64,000 nucleotides of DNA from Sinonovacula constricta (GCA_007844125.1 CM017565.1:10554450-10618449); one strand, 5' to 3'; shown: positions 12,329 through 25,324, counted from the first letter of the stretch. Numbers and translations: made by a program. The notes: generated by a model from the sequence alone, not told the origin.

Positions 12329-12568
12329 CTCATCGAAATCTTCCGAAGTTATATTTAACAATGATACAGAAATTTTTTAAACAACAAAAAATATAAAAGC
12401 TTTAATAATCAAAATGTACACATTTTCACTTCAAGCATTGCAAACAATCTTAAACAACATGTAATACAGGCACATGATTAAAACTGTTTAGGAACAGTAA
12501 TAAAATCAATAAAAATACATATTTGTAGTCAGCAACGATAAAAAACAACTGTCAAAATGTAAGATTAT

Positions 12569-13114
12569 GTGAGTCCCTATTGTTTTGATGTTATTTGGTG
12601 TGAATTAAAAGAATGTGATGAAGAATCGTGTGAAAACCCAAGCAGTGTTGTAGAGATGAGCTACGAGAATTTCGAGGCAAAATTTGGCTTTAATAACAAC
12701 AGGTTTGAGAAGGAAATTGATCTTGAATCTGTGACTGTCTCAGAAAGCAGCAATCAACTGCCTAATCTGAGGAAAGACCCTGTTGATCAAATGTCTTTAC
12801 ATGATGAACATTCAAATGATTTAGATAGAGCTCAATCTTTAGTTGAATCAATTACAGCTGACTGCACAGGTATAGACAAATGTGCTAATAAATCACAGAT
12901 TCTAGAATTAAACATGAACACCAGCACGTACACCACCTCCAATCCAAACATTTCTCCAAATTTCGCAAGTCACCCTGTCAAAAACACAACTATCTTCGTA
13001 ATTTTCAATGGTATATTCACTGTTCAGAATTTCAATGTCATCAAAATCCATGAGCAAACTGTTTCTTACAACCACAAACACACACAAACCTCGAATGTAA
13101 TTCGCGTTTCTTAA
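12569..13114 (+). CDS. Hypothetical open frame, acidic, no recognised family
   Basis: An open frame of about 180 codons (its first in-frame ATG is a few codons in) encodes an acidic first half (runs such as ECDEESCE) and a Thr/Asn-rich second half. I recognise no domain, signal peptide or membrane segment. It lies in the 2.5 kb of arm A that is absent from arm B, next to SINE-like repeats. It could be a captured exon, part of an unknown element, or chance. Confidence that it is coding is low. Confidence 0.22.
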   Translation: MSPYCFDVIWCELKECDEESCENPSSVVEMSYENFEAKFGFNNNRFEKEIDLESVTVSESSNQLPNLRKDPVDQMSLHDEHSNDLDRAQSLVESITADCTGIDKCANKSQILELNMNTSTYTTSNPNISPNFASHPVKNTTIFVIFNGIFTVQNFNVIKIHEQTVSYNHKHTQTSNVIRVS

Positions 13115-13404
13115 TGCCATATGCGTAGCAACCTAAATGTTACACGGCCTTGACATTACACACTACATATATAGCTTTATGCGAGGGTGTGATTTTCGTT
13201 GTTGTTATTTTCCAACCATTATTTTTAATTATCCTAATCAATAAACCTTATAATCAACCTTATGCATAGTGCAAATAAAATAACAGAAATAACATGTTTA
13301 TTGTCTTATTTTTTAATTGTAAAATAGAACTATTTCTTATAGCCGAATTACTTTTTGCACGCGCATGAATTTCGTGTATTGCATTAGAATGTCAGATAAT
13401 GTTT

Positions 13405-13650
13405 GTTTGTTTATTGGGTTTATCGTCCCACCAGCAGTATTTCAGTTATCTGGAGACGATGTCCACTTGAAGAAGATATAGTGCTTCCTTCAGTGTGTAT
13501 AGCATGCCGTGAACACCTGGCATGATACCACACCCAGTCACATTATCCTGACACCGGGCCAACCAGGCGTGGAACTACCCTTATATTTGCTTGAGCGTCA
13601 GCAAGGAGCTATACCACTACCATTTTAACGACTTTGGTATGTCGCGGTCA
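13405..13650 (+). repeat. Dispersed repeat, SINE-like
   Basis: The block starting near GTTTATCGTCCCACCAGCAG and running through CACACCCAGTCACATTATCC has higher GC than its surroundings and no open frame. It resembles repeats often seen in molluscan introns, judged from memory. No second copy was found in this window. Confidence 0.3.
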
Positions 13651-13954
13651 TATCAGCGTATGCGCCAAGTGTTGGCTGCACATTTATATGCTCTCACAAA
13701 TTATATTTCTTTGTATGTTATATATTGCTCTGTTTTAGTTAGGAATTGACATAGGTGTGTGTGAATGTGTGTGCAAGATTGTGGTTAAATTTGTGGTTAA
13801 ATTTCAAAATAAGTAGTTAAGTAGTTCTCGGCAGTTAACAGTTTTAGTTCGACTTTATTTTTTTTTCTGACCATATAAACAAGAAAATATCAGCGCATAC
13901 TGTTAGTTGTTTCACTTTGACGGGATATTTTTATTACACTGTTTGTTTGATAGA

Positions 13955-14110
13955 AAAACCTTCAGGAAGTGCGAGGTTGGAGCGCTCCACAAACCAGGTT
14001 TAAGCACCCCAGTTCGCCCTTTTGCCGACTGACCGTTCCAAGGCGGTAACTGATGGTTTTTCTTTTTGTGTGTTATGTCTCGTCTCTGTGTTTTTTGTCA
14101 CATTTACATT
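13955..14110 (+). repeat. Dispersed repeat with GTTTAAGCACCCCAGT and CCGTTCCAAGGCGGT
   Basis: Nearly the same block is at 52,415-52,560, and its second half occurs inside both LINE copies (4,083 and 27,655). It lacks an open frame. It is a mobile fragment of unknown family, common in bivalves as far as I recall. Confidence 0.65.
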
Positions 14111-14330
14111 ACATCAGTTCCATTTCTTGCATTAGGTTGCTTGATATACCTTCGTAGAAAGCATGTTTTACACAAATAGTTTAATTTCAAGACATTGTTT
14201 CAAGACTTTTAAGGCGTAAATACGTGCTTACTCATCTTTCTGTAGCACTGAACACATATGTGACTGTAATACTACTTGTGCCATATTTGGTTCATTGAAG
14301 GTATTTTTGAAGTTCGAAGCGGAGCGGGAA

Positions 14331-14373
14331 GTGGGCGGGGGCGGAGGGGGGGGGAGGGGGGTCCTCCGGAGAC
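14331..14373 (+). repeat. G-rich tract with G-quadruplex potential
   Basis: Four or more runs of G separated by single bases lie here (GGGCGGGGGCGG followed by long G runs). The corresponding place in arm B has a pure run of 26 Gs at 36,726-36,751. Confidence 0.75.
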
Positions 14374-14449
14374 AGGGTGGCGGTGGACTCCCAGTCCGGC
14401 CCACTAGATCCGCCCATGCATAGCCTTATATTTAGGTGGCATACTTCCG

Positions 14450-15052
14450 TTAAGTTACATATGCTGTCGTGTATAATCGAATAATGTATCTGCAGATCTT
14501 AATTCGTCGGGATTCATATTTTTTCCATTGTTTCTTGAAGCATTTTGATTTTTTTAATAACCTCTCAATTAGAAAATGTAGATCGAAAATCAAACTTAAT
14601 AATTGTTCTAAGACAATGAGTGAAATAGCGAAAATTAATTTGCATTGTTGTGAACATGCGATGTTAACATAAATCAACGTCAGAGAAAATGATTTCTCAG
14701 TCCTGAAACTAGTGCACGTATTATGGCGACTTACTATAGCAACCAACTGTTTACTGTGCCAAATTTATCCTATAATGACACAAGTGATATCACTCCTTGG
14801 ATATAGAAAACGTGTATTTATCCATATTTTGAAAAAGTTATATCAACAGTATCTTACCTCTGTTCCTCGCAAACTATCTCCATGTAACAAAACAAAATTT
14901 TGATCGTTTAAGTTGATTTTGATTTGCGTAGTTGTAATATAGTTCGTAGCTTCCCAAATAGTATATTTATAGCAAACACTCAATCAGTAATATACTGCGG
15001 GTATATATCTGCGTACGGGCATTACATGTGAATTATTTCTACTTTACGGTCA
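14450..15052. other. Gene-free segment shared with arm B
   Basis: This aligns with arm B 37,500-37,974 and then with 51,095-51,156. The alignment breaks at about 14,990, exactly where arm B contains the 13.1 kb transposon. Short open frames here are AT-rich and differ between arms, so I call no gene. The sequence around GTAATA at about 14,985-14,992 is the uninterrupted target site. Confidence 0.7.
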
Positions 15053-15945
15053 TAGTCCGGCAGCTGGATATGGTTACCGCGCACTCCCCCGTACTTTTAT
15101 CATGAGTACGTACCAAAATGTTCGTTCTCTAGGAACAGAATCTCGAATGTAAAAAATAAACTCATTTGGACTATATGAAAACTAGTGGTTTCCATGGCAA
15201 TCACCATGAGAGTTTGATAGGAGGGCATGTTTAGAAACATGCATAAAATATAACTTTTCCAAAAATGGTGATAGAAGTATACAACTGGTACTCAATAAAA
15301 GGTTATTGAATAGCCAGTATGGTCATATATGCAAATATGCAAAATAGCACTTATAAATATTCATAAACTTTAATGAGAATCTAAAAATAGACTTTATTTT
15401 TGAAAAGTTGATAAGAATCTTTACATTTAAAAGCAATTTTCAAACAAACTTAACAGTTCTTTAAAGTTGTATAATACCCCTACTTGTCTAACAGATGTTG
15501 GTTTAAGTTTCATGTGGTTTTGTTTACTTTCTGATTTTTTATGATTTTTTTAAATTTATTTTCGGCCAAATTTTGCTTATTTAATCTTAATGCATAATTT
15601 GACTGGAAGTCTGTTTATTACTAACCATAACTTTGAAGAATATTTTTGTATCATTCCTTAAGTGGAGGCTATCATTAAACTTAGATTTGAAATAATTAAT
15701 TATGCAAATTAGCCCAAATGAATTTATCTTACATATATCTTACTGATAGTATACTTCTATCATCATTTTTCTAAACATACCATCCTATCAAAATTTTATG
15801 AAGGTTGCCATGGAAACCATTAGTTATAGCCCAGATAAGTTTATTTTTGAGTACTCAGGAGTTTCTGTTTCTAGATACCCTAACAAACGTCATTTTGGTT
15901 CCCATGAAAAACGTCCGTCTTGGGGGGGGGGGGGGGGGGACTACC
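15053..15945. repeat. R repeat palindrome: inverted copy then forward copy
   Basis: The inverted R starts at 15,053 with the reverse complement of its end block (GGATATGGTTACCGCGC) and runs to about 15,715. A forward R end block follows at once (15,725-15,945) with an 18-G tract at 15,922-15,939. In arm B the same two R copies are separated by about 4 kb. This arm therefore carries a collapsed palindrome, or arm B was opened by insertions. Confidence 0.75.
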
Positions 15946-16594
15946 TAGGTTGTAGTCGCTTTCGTTTGCTATGGTAAAGGGGAATTTTTCGGTAAAATCC
16001 CCGATAAAAGCGGTGTTAAATGCCACCTCCTTTCACTGCACTTGATGTGATAGTTTTGGACACATGATTTTCTTGTATCTTGCTCAAGTTCGTAATTAGA
16101 TGATTTATACAGAATCAAGTACTTCAAAGTGCACATAATCATTGTTTAATATTGTATACACGATAAAACATTGTTTAAAACAAGTGAAACCAATATATGT
16201 GATGTTTTACATGTGTTCACATGTCTTCATTGTGAATGAGAAATAATTTGCTTCAGAAGGCCCGGGCGGGTAGAATAATTTCATTCCCTTAAGTAATGCG
16301 TAAAAACACTTTGCAGTAATACCATTTTTATAGTAAGATATACACATTGTATTAAACAAGCGAAACCAAGTGATGTTTTACATGTGTTCACGTGTCTTTA
16401 TTAACAGTGACTAAAATTTGCTTCAGAAGGCCCGGGCATTTTTATAGTAAGATATACACAAGTGTTACATTCATTTCCACAGTTGTGTAGCATCCGCAGT
16501 GCAAGAAGATTGCCAGTTCTTCCATTTTGTCCATCAGTTCTTCTGGGAATAAGACAAATGCAACTTCATTGAACTAGTAAAAATGATAACAAGA
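15946..16594. other. Non-coding segment shared with arm B; empty site for rolling-circle elements
   Basis: This aligns with 56,399-56,629 and 58,334-58,650. The uninterrupted sequence GTTTAATATTG at about 16,144-16,154 is where arm B carries two tandem Helentron-like units. No exon is seen. Confidence 0.7.
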
Positions 16595-17095
16595 GTGCCA
16601 TGATGGCCCTTAATCGCTCACCTGAAGACCTGAGCTTTTAGTAGGCTCATATCTGGCATCAAGTAATTAAGAGTTATTTACTTTAGAAATCTTTGGTGAA
16701 GATTGGACCATCAGTGTGGCCACTGGGTTAATAACATTTTCTAGAATCTTACCTAGTAACCTACTGAATCCACATGACCCACTTCAAAATATATGTAAGA
16801 TTTTATACTGGCAAACATTCTGGTCAAGTTTGCTGAAGATTTGGTCAGCAATGTGGCCTCTAAGTGTTGTCACAATGTGTTGTTTTTTTCTAAATCATTA
16901 CCTAGCGACCTACTTTTTGACCCCACATGACCAATATACTCAGCCAAGATTTAATGCAGACAAACATTTGACCAAGTTTGATGTAGATTGGCCTGTCAAT
17001 CAATATTTGGTTTTATTTACCCTCGCCCTAACTATTGTTATACGGCGAGCATTAATGTATAGAAGTTTAAAATAAAATATCACAGTTAATTTTAT
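16595..17095 (+). repeat. Bivalve dispersed repeat (CATGATGGCCC...TGACC type)
   Basis: The block includes GCCATGATGGCCCTTAATCG and CTCACCTG, then repeated lines such as CCCACATGACC and ATGCAGACAAACATT. The same block is at 58,655-59,115 and a shorter relative is at 45,195-45,375. Repeats of this wording are very common in bivalve genomes. Open frames across it (for example 16,716-17,075) are fortuitous. Confidence 0.75.
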
Positions 17096-18130
17096 TATTT
17101 TAATTTTCGCCTTTTGCCATGAAAGTTAAGAATGCTTGAAATTTAAAATATAAGGGTGGTTGTTGCGTAACTATGACTTGGCATTAGGCGCCTAATGTAT
17201 GGGTGTTTATACGTTCTGTGAAGTATTTATGGGTGTGTGATGTATGTGTCATAAAGGTTATAATTATAAAATTCAGATTTGTGCACTTTTTTCTTTTTTT
17301 CCTCCTATACAATCTTATTTCAGTCCACCTAATTTAACATAATAGTAATTCGCCCTCACTTGTAGTATAGAGCAGTGCCTCTTTGGGGACATACATTGGT
17401 GTTGGGGACACCACGTGAAAATAAACGAAACATTTTAAAATCCAAGAAATGTTGTTGCTTAAAATAAAAGTTAAAACATAAGTTTTAAACACTCAATCCG
17501 ATGCTTATGGTACCTTTTTAGGACCAGTTTAGAATATGTCTTGTTAAAATATCAATAATTTAAATAATAAATGTTATGAACAATTAGTTATGTACAGTCA
17601 CAATTTTAAGATATTTCAGGCCTGTCCTAATTTTCAATCTATGTTTTGTAAATTTATCTATATAGGACAGACTGGTTAACATGTGGATGATGGGACCATA
17701 AAGCTATTTTATTTCAGTGGTCCCGTTGACTGTCATTTTTTCTTTTTTATTCATCCACATGCACCAAAGAAATAGAGTTATAAGAGTTAAAATTTTGCAA
17801 CGCAAAAGATCGAGAGAAAGAAGTGAAGGGAGATATATATCCCCGTGCTTGACAATTACAAAGGACATCTCCCATTCCCTATAGACCTAGAGTAAGAATA
17901 TTATTTAATTACTTTAGTTTATAAGAAGAAGGAGAGATTTGTCGTTCTATATAACTTATAAATTATATTTATTTATTATTTTAATAGATTATGGACAGGC
18001 TGTGTCCCGCAGAGACGCCGCAGGGCGATAATAACTAGAGCACAGGAGAATGGTAAAAGGTAGAATTTCCCCACAAGATACCTCGATCGTCCGATGAACC
18101 CTGTGCGGCGCCCCCGTATGATTAATATCT
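17020..18130 (+). repeat. Module M, arm A copy (hairpin CTCGCCC ... GCGCCCCC end)
   Basis: M begins with a hairpin-like CTCGCCCTAACTATTGTTAT then (A/G)GGCGAG. It includes TTGGTGTTGGGGACACCAC near 17,390 and ends around 18,060-18,125 with CCTCGATCGTCCGATGAACC and GCGGCGCCCCC. Other copies are at 59,070-59,680 (shortened) and 61,760-62,545 (diverged). No open frame spans it. Its family is unknown. Confidence 0.6.
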
Positions 18131-18496
18131 GTAGGTTAACAGCACGGCAGATCAAGCCTCTATACTTAGATTAAAAGTATAAAACTAGATGGAGGTTTTT
18201 ACATTAATCCAAAGGTTATTCAGGTGTTGTTATAGTTAATGCTGTGCGTAATAAATATAACGCTATAATAATAGTAATATACCTAATATTTGTTGCAAAT
18301 TATGTTTGTATTAAAATGTGGAGATTTATTGCCTTCCTTTCTAGTCGGGTCGCCATTTTGGGCGGGACCATGTGTTGCTGGGGTGGATTTAAATCGGCTA
18401 TATACATTTGTAGGCTACTCTAACCGTCATTTGTAGTGTACTCTAACCGTGTCGGGAGGGGTAGGGGTATAATATAATTGGTGTATTTTTATGATA

Positions 18497-18815
18497 ATGA
18501 TATTATTTTTCAACAAATTTAACCAAGTTTATGAAATTCTACGGCTCTTTACAGAATTATTGGCAATACATAAACCCATAACCGCGCCTGAACTCTTATC
18601 CGTGGACATACGGGGTACGGATATAAACGTAAAAAGTAAAATATTTACCTATAATTGGTATTTTTTATGGTAATTATATTTTTTTAATTAATTTAACCAA
18701 TTTTATGAAATTCTACAGATCTTTACAGAATTGTTGGCAATACATAAACCTATAACCGCGCCTGAGTTCATTTCCTTAGACATACAGTGTACGGATATGA
18801 ATGTAAAAACCATAG
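18497..18815 (+). repeat. Tandem dimer of about 178 bp
   Basis: Two adjacent copies of a segment containing TTTATGAAATTCTAC and CAATACATAAACC(C/T)ATAACC are offset by about 177 bp. The second ends at a short GC-rich stretch (18,825-18,930). It lies just outside arm A. Confidence 0.7.
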
Positions 18816-18829
18816 ACATATAATAACGG

Positions 18830-21077
18830 GACCGCCGACTCCGCAAGGTGCGCGAATATCTTCCAATTTCGCAGCGCCACCACCGGAATTCATAGAAAAA
18901 TATCCGGTCGGGGTTTCCCGTGCAAAACAATAGCATAAAGCTGACAAATAAAACAGAGATTTGAAGAAAAACGGCCACTGAAAATGAATAAACTTGAAAG
19001 TAGATTAAAGGTATATATATTATTTGTATTCATTGCCTGCTTTTAGTTTTCCATGAATTAGTAGTAAACCTATCGTAACCACGTGTAAACAAAGAACCCG
19101 AATTCTGAATGAATCAAAGACAACGTCCCATATAGGCCAAATTTTTACTGCCCTTTTTTCCATAAGTACTTCCATAGCTAATACTGTGTAAATGGTGGTA
19201 TTTATTATGGCTTGTATTTGCCAAAACTGCACGGAGAAAGACATAATATTTAATTAAATTAAATAAGCTTGGAGACACAGGAGGAAGACTGCGCAAAGAA
19301 TGATGGTGGAAAAGTTTAAGTGTTTAGGGAATCTCAAATTGGAAAGAAAAAAGAACCACGATCAACCATTAATATTTGAACACAAGTATAATTAGATTAT
19401 ACTGTTTCCTATAGAGTATGCACTTAATTGTCTTTTTATACTGACTTTAGGAATAAGACAACAGTGATGAATCCCATGACCCAGACACGTTTCTTCCTGG
19501 CCTGTGCATGTTGCTCTGAGACGTTCAACCAGTACAAGGGAACTTAAAGACATCTTGGAGCCAGAATTCTTCCAGACAATATTAAAAATTACTATTGAGT
19601 AGTTAGATGTCAACATTTATTTTAATTATAAAATAACATTTTGAAAATAAAGATCACACAAAACAACTAACAACATTGAAGTTGTGGTCTTCTTGGTGTG
19701 TGTTTAATTTTGATATATATCCTACATTATTGGCATAGTTTATTACCTACTGCCGACATATAGTTTTAACATGTCATATCAAGGGAACCCTGGTTTACAT
19801 ATTTTAGTACACTAATTATAATTTGAGTAAATGTAGAAACTCCATTATCTGAATTGTTTATGTATGTTTGATGCAGTAATTTAAGTTTATTTTTATTGAC
19901 AGAACATTTCTCTATAGTTATAAGTTGTTTTGACGATATAAACATGTCAAAGTTCAGAGTTAAACTAGTCAGAACAATACATGTATGTTTTAAGTATTAA
20001 CAAATAGAAATATATAGTTTTAGTTATTGACTGGGAATAAGCTTTATTTGTTTTTCTGATTCAGTGTGTATTTTTAAAACATAAAACAATTGGCCAAACA
20101 TTATCTAACATAACAAACATGCCAATTTAACAAATGATACATGTTTTAGTTGCAGTAGGGTTATTCATCAACTAAACTGAATCAGTTAAGAGCCATTGGA
20201 TAAGAAACAATACAGAAGTAAGGCCCAACTCATACACTATTCAATACTTAATATAAGAAATAATTGGGTCCATGATTTAAAACTAACAAAGTGTCTGTAT
20301 TAATTTACAACCTGCATAAGTCCCTACTTTATATATATTATAACATTTCTTTTTACAGTGTGAAAACTTTCAACATGGCTCAAGGGGTTTAAAACTATTA
20401 AATCTTGCATCCAGAGATGACACTCTTACTTGCACTGGCTTTTAGCATACTTTTTAATTAATGTTGTCAGAACAAACAATAATAAATATGTATTTCTAAT
20501 CATTTTATTCTTTTTCATTTTCATTCATGTAAAGGTGTTTAAGCAAGAACATAGCTTTATATATTATGTGTAGAAAATATTTTAATGTGGAATGAAAAAT
20601 GCATTTATGACAGATAAATACAAATACATATAAATTTAAATATGCAGACAATGATTATGCAACACCTTTGTATTTTTAAAAGAAATAAAAGTCAAATAAT
20701 TTATTAAAGTTTTTTCTCATGAAATCTTAATAATATGTACATGTATAATAATAGCACATATTTCATTCTCTCTTTACGATTTGATATAAATTGACTATGT
20801 GCAAGCACTCGATAAATGTGCAATTAAGTGGTTCTTTTAAAGTTTTAAACATGTAATATGGTAAGTAAATTAGATTCTTCTGCTATGCTGATGTTCGTTA
20901 ACTGTCAAATTATTTTGTAGATTATATGGAGAAATAAACAATATTTAACATAATCCTGCCTTGTGATGTGTTAAAACAGTTTTATGAAAAGTTAAATTTA
21001 AGAAATGATCTACCCCTAAGAAAGCAATACTGAAACAGACTGAAAATTCAAAATCTTTTAATAATAATATTTAATCT
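18830..21077. other. Spacer between arms, no supported gene
   Basis: The region is AT-rich. On the minus strand at 18,860-18,975 a hydrophobic stretch followed by a basic one is open behind a TTTTCAG acceptor-like site, and another open piece lies at 19,440-19,600. Neither matches a family I know, and no exon chain can be built. Confidence 0.35.
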
Positions 21078-22800
21078 TTTTCAAAGGACTGCAAATAACT
21101 GATAGTTCCTCTCTGCCTTCCTGACAGCCGTGCTTCTGTTGGCTGGCCCTTGGTGTTGAACTTAAAGGTTAACCGTCTCTGAAGAAATGGTTCATGTCAT
21201 GGTTGCTGAAAAATAAAAGTATGCTATACAGGTTTCAGCTTTAAATGAAAAGTTGCAGTAACTCGCCTAACTTCTTTGGTTCCATTTCTAGTCTGGACAA
21301 ATACACGTATCATTCATTTACCAATAATAATATAAAACAAAACATACAAAATTAGAACAAAAATATAAAAATCTAGTTATGTCCTAGATTTATGTGACAG
21401 TTGTCTTTGCAGGGTAAATCCTACCAATAGTTATTATTATGGTTTATTGTTATTTAAACCTTTTTGACAATACAATAAATGGTGGTATCCAAAAGTTTAG
21501 ACTAATCTTTCTTCTTAAACAACCAGATAAATTATTATAAACTCAAAATATCCATGATGTTGAAGATTACTGATGTCCCTTAGCCAAGTGAAAAGTGAAG
21601 GACAACATCCCAAAAATATTCCTTACTTGGACTAAATTGTGAGTTCATGCAAAAGAAATTGTGCCAAAATTCCCAAAACAGCGAGTGAGATATATGTATT
21701 TTATTTAGACAAAGTTGGATACCACCTTTAACATAAAAACATCTGATATTTTTATTGATATAATTAGTCGATTTTGTAAAAAAAAAGTTATTCTGTGCCA
21801 TTCAATAGAAAAGTGGTATCAAAATTTTATTAACTACTGACTAATTTTGAATACAAGTACAATTGTATAATCTGACAGTATAGAAATCTCGAAAGTCGAT
21901 TTAAAAAAAAAATGTAATTCTGTGCCATTCAATTGCAAAGTGGTATCAAAATTTTATTAACTTCTTACTAACTTTGAATACAAGTATAATTGTATAATCT
22001 GTCAGTATATACATACTTTTTTAGTGAAATGGCATTTATTAAACTAAGAAATTCCCAATAGGTGTGTTAATGTTTAATATATATCAGATTTTTACATTCA
22101 GATGATTCTTTGCATACCTGAGCCTCTTAGTAGGTTTAATTTGTCAAAACAAAATGCCTCTATGTGGACCGAAAAGCTCTTTAACACGATTTTGAGACAG
22201 ATGACTGTGAAGGCTTCAACTATGATAAAAATATGCATTGATAACATTATTTTATACACTTTCTCTTTTTAAAGTTTTTTAAAATGCCAAGATTGAAAAA
22301 TAATCCTTATATTTAATGTCAGATATTGGAAGACAAATTTGATAGAGACACAACACATGACATCAAAATACATGTACACTTTAGTGTTTTAAGTAAACCA
22401 TAATTATTACCTCTAAAAGCACCTCAATGCATGGGTTTGGGTCTTGGTCAGGACAAGAACTATTGGGTGGGAAGGTTTTCCAGTTAACCTGCAGTGAGCT
22501 GGTGGTTCTGCCCAAACATAAATCTAGGGTTTTTCTTCACCAATAATAAGATGGACAACACCATAATAAGCTGGACATCACCAATCTTACCATACTTATG
22601 TCAGTGCAATGCAACAAACAACAAAAAAAAACACATAAAAATATGCACAGGGTTCAGTAAAATACAGATAAGCTGTCTCAAAATAAATTTAAATGAGGTA
22701 AATTATTTAAGGTATAGATTCTGAATTACCTTGCAAATGCCTTTTGTGGCTTGACATTCTCTAACCATGTGTTCAAGTGTGGAAGGAATTCATTTTGCAG
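21078..22800 (-). pseudogene. Candidate spliced gene fragment, minus strand, unknown family
   Basis: Exon-like pieces bounded by splice signals appear on the minus strand. The piece at 22,800-22,731 reads FLPHLNTWLENVKPQKAFAR and ends at a GTAATT donor. The piece at 22,490-22,412 has a CTGCAG acceptor and, kept in phase, continues LTGKPSHPIVLVLTKTQTHA before a stop near its GTAATA donor. The piece at 21,185-21,078 follows a TTCTTCAG acceptor and ends RQRGTISYLQSFEKD then stop. An exon-like piece at 22,205-22,115 has two possible frames. I do not recognise the protein. It may be a decayed host gene or part of a transposon. Confidence 0.33.
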
Positions 22801-25324
22801 GCACTGTTAATAATATTGCATATTATGAAAAAAATAAAAATAAATGAGGCACATATATACTACAATGACAACCTGAAATTTTTGTGAGTAAGTCAAGGAA
22901 AGTATTGCTATATTTGTGTCTAGCACATCCAGCCCAGAAAGAGTTAAAAGCTGGATCCTAAGATGTGACCTCAAACAGTGGTACATGCATCTGAAAGTTC
23001 TATTTCATGACAAAATTCAAACTGAAGGTTATACAACACTAGTCTCATAATCAAATTATTGGGTTTAATTGATATGTCAGGTGTTCATGGCAGGACACCA
23101 CAGAAAAGGCAGCACTATATTTGTTTTAAATTATTCATTGAAAACAAGAGTAACGGAAGTGGTAGGTTTGATTCTATAAATGGTTCTATTTCAAAAATGA
23201 TAAAAATTAATAGATTAGACCCCCATCCCCTTCTGCCCACTACAGGCTGCAAAGTAAAAAATAAATAAAGCATTTTTTTTCCATATAAAATAAGGCATAT
23301 ATGTACAAAGAAATACACTTCCATAAGTTTTGGACATGATTTGTTGTTAAGGATAATCTAATCCAGAATTTTAAACTGAATAGTTACTATTAATCACAAT
23401 GGAAACCGAAAGTAGAACAAGGTTTTCTGACAGCTGCTATTGACGTGCTGATTTTCGATTTAGCCATCTACTTAGCAGGAAAATAAACGTAAAATGACTT
23501 ATTTTATATAATGATAAACCTTAATATTCAGATTAAAAACAACAACAAACGAACAAAGAAATGATATAATAATGTTGATAATAATGTTTTTAACTACAGC
23601 AGGAAATATCATATAAAAAACGATCATCGCTCAAGACAGAAAACGCAGACATGCTGTGGTTTTCTTTTACCACAACTACCGTCAGCTCAAGGCCTTATAA
23701 GTTATAACTGTGTGAAGAATGTTTATGACTTGTGATTAAGGGGTGTTGTAAATAATGGGAAAATGTTACTAAACAGTATTATACTATGCTCCACATACAC
23801 ATGACAATGTGAATGTCTTTACATTGTAATACTTTCATATAAGTTCAAGACTTGATGTACCTAACTGGGGACTATTCACTTCTGAAGTTTATGAAAATGT
23901 TTTTATTACTGTCTGTAGTTTGTTTATGTCAGTTCATTTGTTAATCTGACTGAAATCACTATAAAGTAATAGTGTATATAAGTAAAGTTAGGAACACTTT
24001 CTGCTTAGTTAATTAAATGGTTAAAACATAAGCATTTCATTTTTATCTTTGGATAAGTTAAAAACAAATTAAAAAAACTTTTTTTCTTCAAATTTTATTA
24101 GAAAATTACTGTTAAATATCAAGCTTTAATTACAAGAAGGTTAGTGGAAAATATATTTAAAAAAAACACTATGCATAAGTATACCCAGAATTTGCATACT
24201 AGGCAGTAATTAAATAAGAATAACAATTTCTCCAAATTCCCTTCGATATTTTTCTTTCGATATATCGATATCATCGATACGCTTTTTTGGCGTATCAATG
24301 ACAGTATTACTTATGGTAGTATGCTAATCAGTATTAAGCAGATTTTCGTGTAAACCTGTAAACTACTGAGGCTGGCTGTTATCCGATTAAGAACCCAGGC
24401 TAAAATCAAGGAACACGAGAAACACCACAGTTGTAGATTCGAATCCCGTTTCAGAAGATCTTGACAAGTAAATTCTCAATTGTTAATGCTTTTATGAGTC
24501 TGTCTATTTAATAGTTTGCCTAGTTTGGTTTATATTTATACTTTTTATTTTCCATAACCTTTGAAACAAATTTAATTATAATTTCTTTTGTAGTCCGGTT
24601 TCCACTGGGAAAATACAACTTAAAATATCGAACAGACATCTGAAGCGTACAAATAATGTAATGTTTTTAAAGCAGACAGTTACAATTGAAGAACCATTGG
24701 TCAGATACATTTAGGTACCTGTATAATACCAACTTTAAATTATGAGAAGCCGGGTTCCAAAGTTGTTAACGGTTTTGGTATAGAGTCGCTCACCCTTGCA
24801 AAGGGACATAACTAAACATTAAACAATGAGTTTTAATGTACGAGTCGTCTATCTTCTTGTTCGCGAAGTGCGAGTAAAACTAGAAGGTTTAGTAGTGCCA
24901 TATAGTCTGATGTTCTACTCAAAATGCCAGTGAAAATGGATTTACTGTCATATTAAAGTATCTTTCTCTACAAGGTACATAATGACTTAACAATGTCGAG
25001 CTTTATTTGCGGATAGGTAAGCGCACTCCAGAAAATGGAATGTTGGCAAAGTGGGAATAAAATTAAGTACATGTGTAAAGTTGGCAAAGTGGTGAAGAAA
25101 TCAACAAAGATATGAATGACAGGTTATCGCCGCCGTCGAGTGTCAGTAGTTTAAAATCTGATGGTACAATGTAACTAGTATTGCCATAGACTTTGTTTTA
25201 CGACGTGGTGAATAAAACAGTGTTAGCGGCGCGTTCATTGTCATAACCTGGTCACGTGGTTTGCGTTTTCGTCTTATTTACATTAAGCTTGCATTGTACT
25301 GGCTCACGTGACATGGCAAGATTG
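22801..25324. other. Spacer upstream of arm B, no supported gene
   Basis: The sequence is mainly AT-rich with no recognisable exons. Close to arm B two CACGTG E-boxes lie at about 25,253-25,258 and 25,304-25,309, in a less AT-rich stretch (25,110-25,320) that could be a promoter. There is no transcript evidence. Confidence 0.4.

Larger units (their letters stand above)
54..18417 (+). repeat. Arm A of a direct segmental duplication
   Basis: The order and sequence of this stretch recur at 25,325-59,917 in the same orientation: LINE, 40-bp minisatellite, R repeat, Mab-21-like gene, inverted R, forward R, dispersed repeats. Similarity is visible over nearly the whole length but is far from identity, with many substitutions and small indels. 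Arm A also has about 2.5 kb (11,618-14,115) with no counterpart in B. The left edge falls just before the LINE, where A and B become alike at a shared TATCACT-type sequence. The right edge is near 18,417. The duplication is seen directly; its age and mechanism are inferred. Confidence 0.88.

Noticed and set aside
16716..17075. Frame of about 119 codons with a relative at 58,777-59,013
   Set aside because: Both lie in a known type of bivalve dispersed repeat duplicated with the arms. The two frames diverge by indels and do not share an end, so similarity reflects duplicated DNA and not selection.
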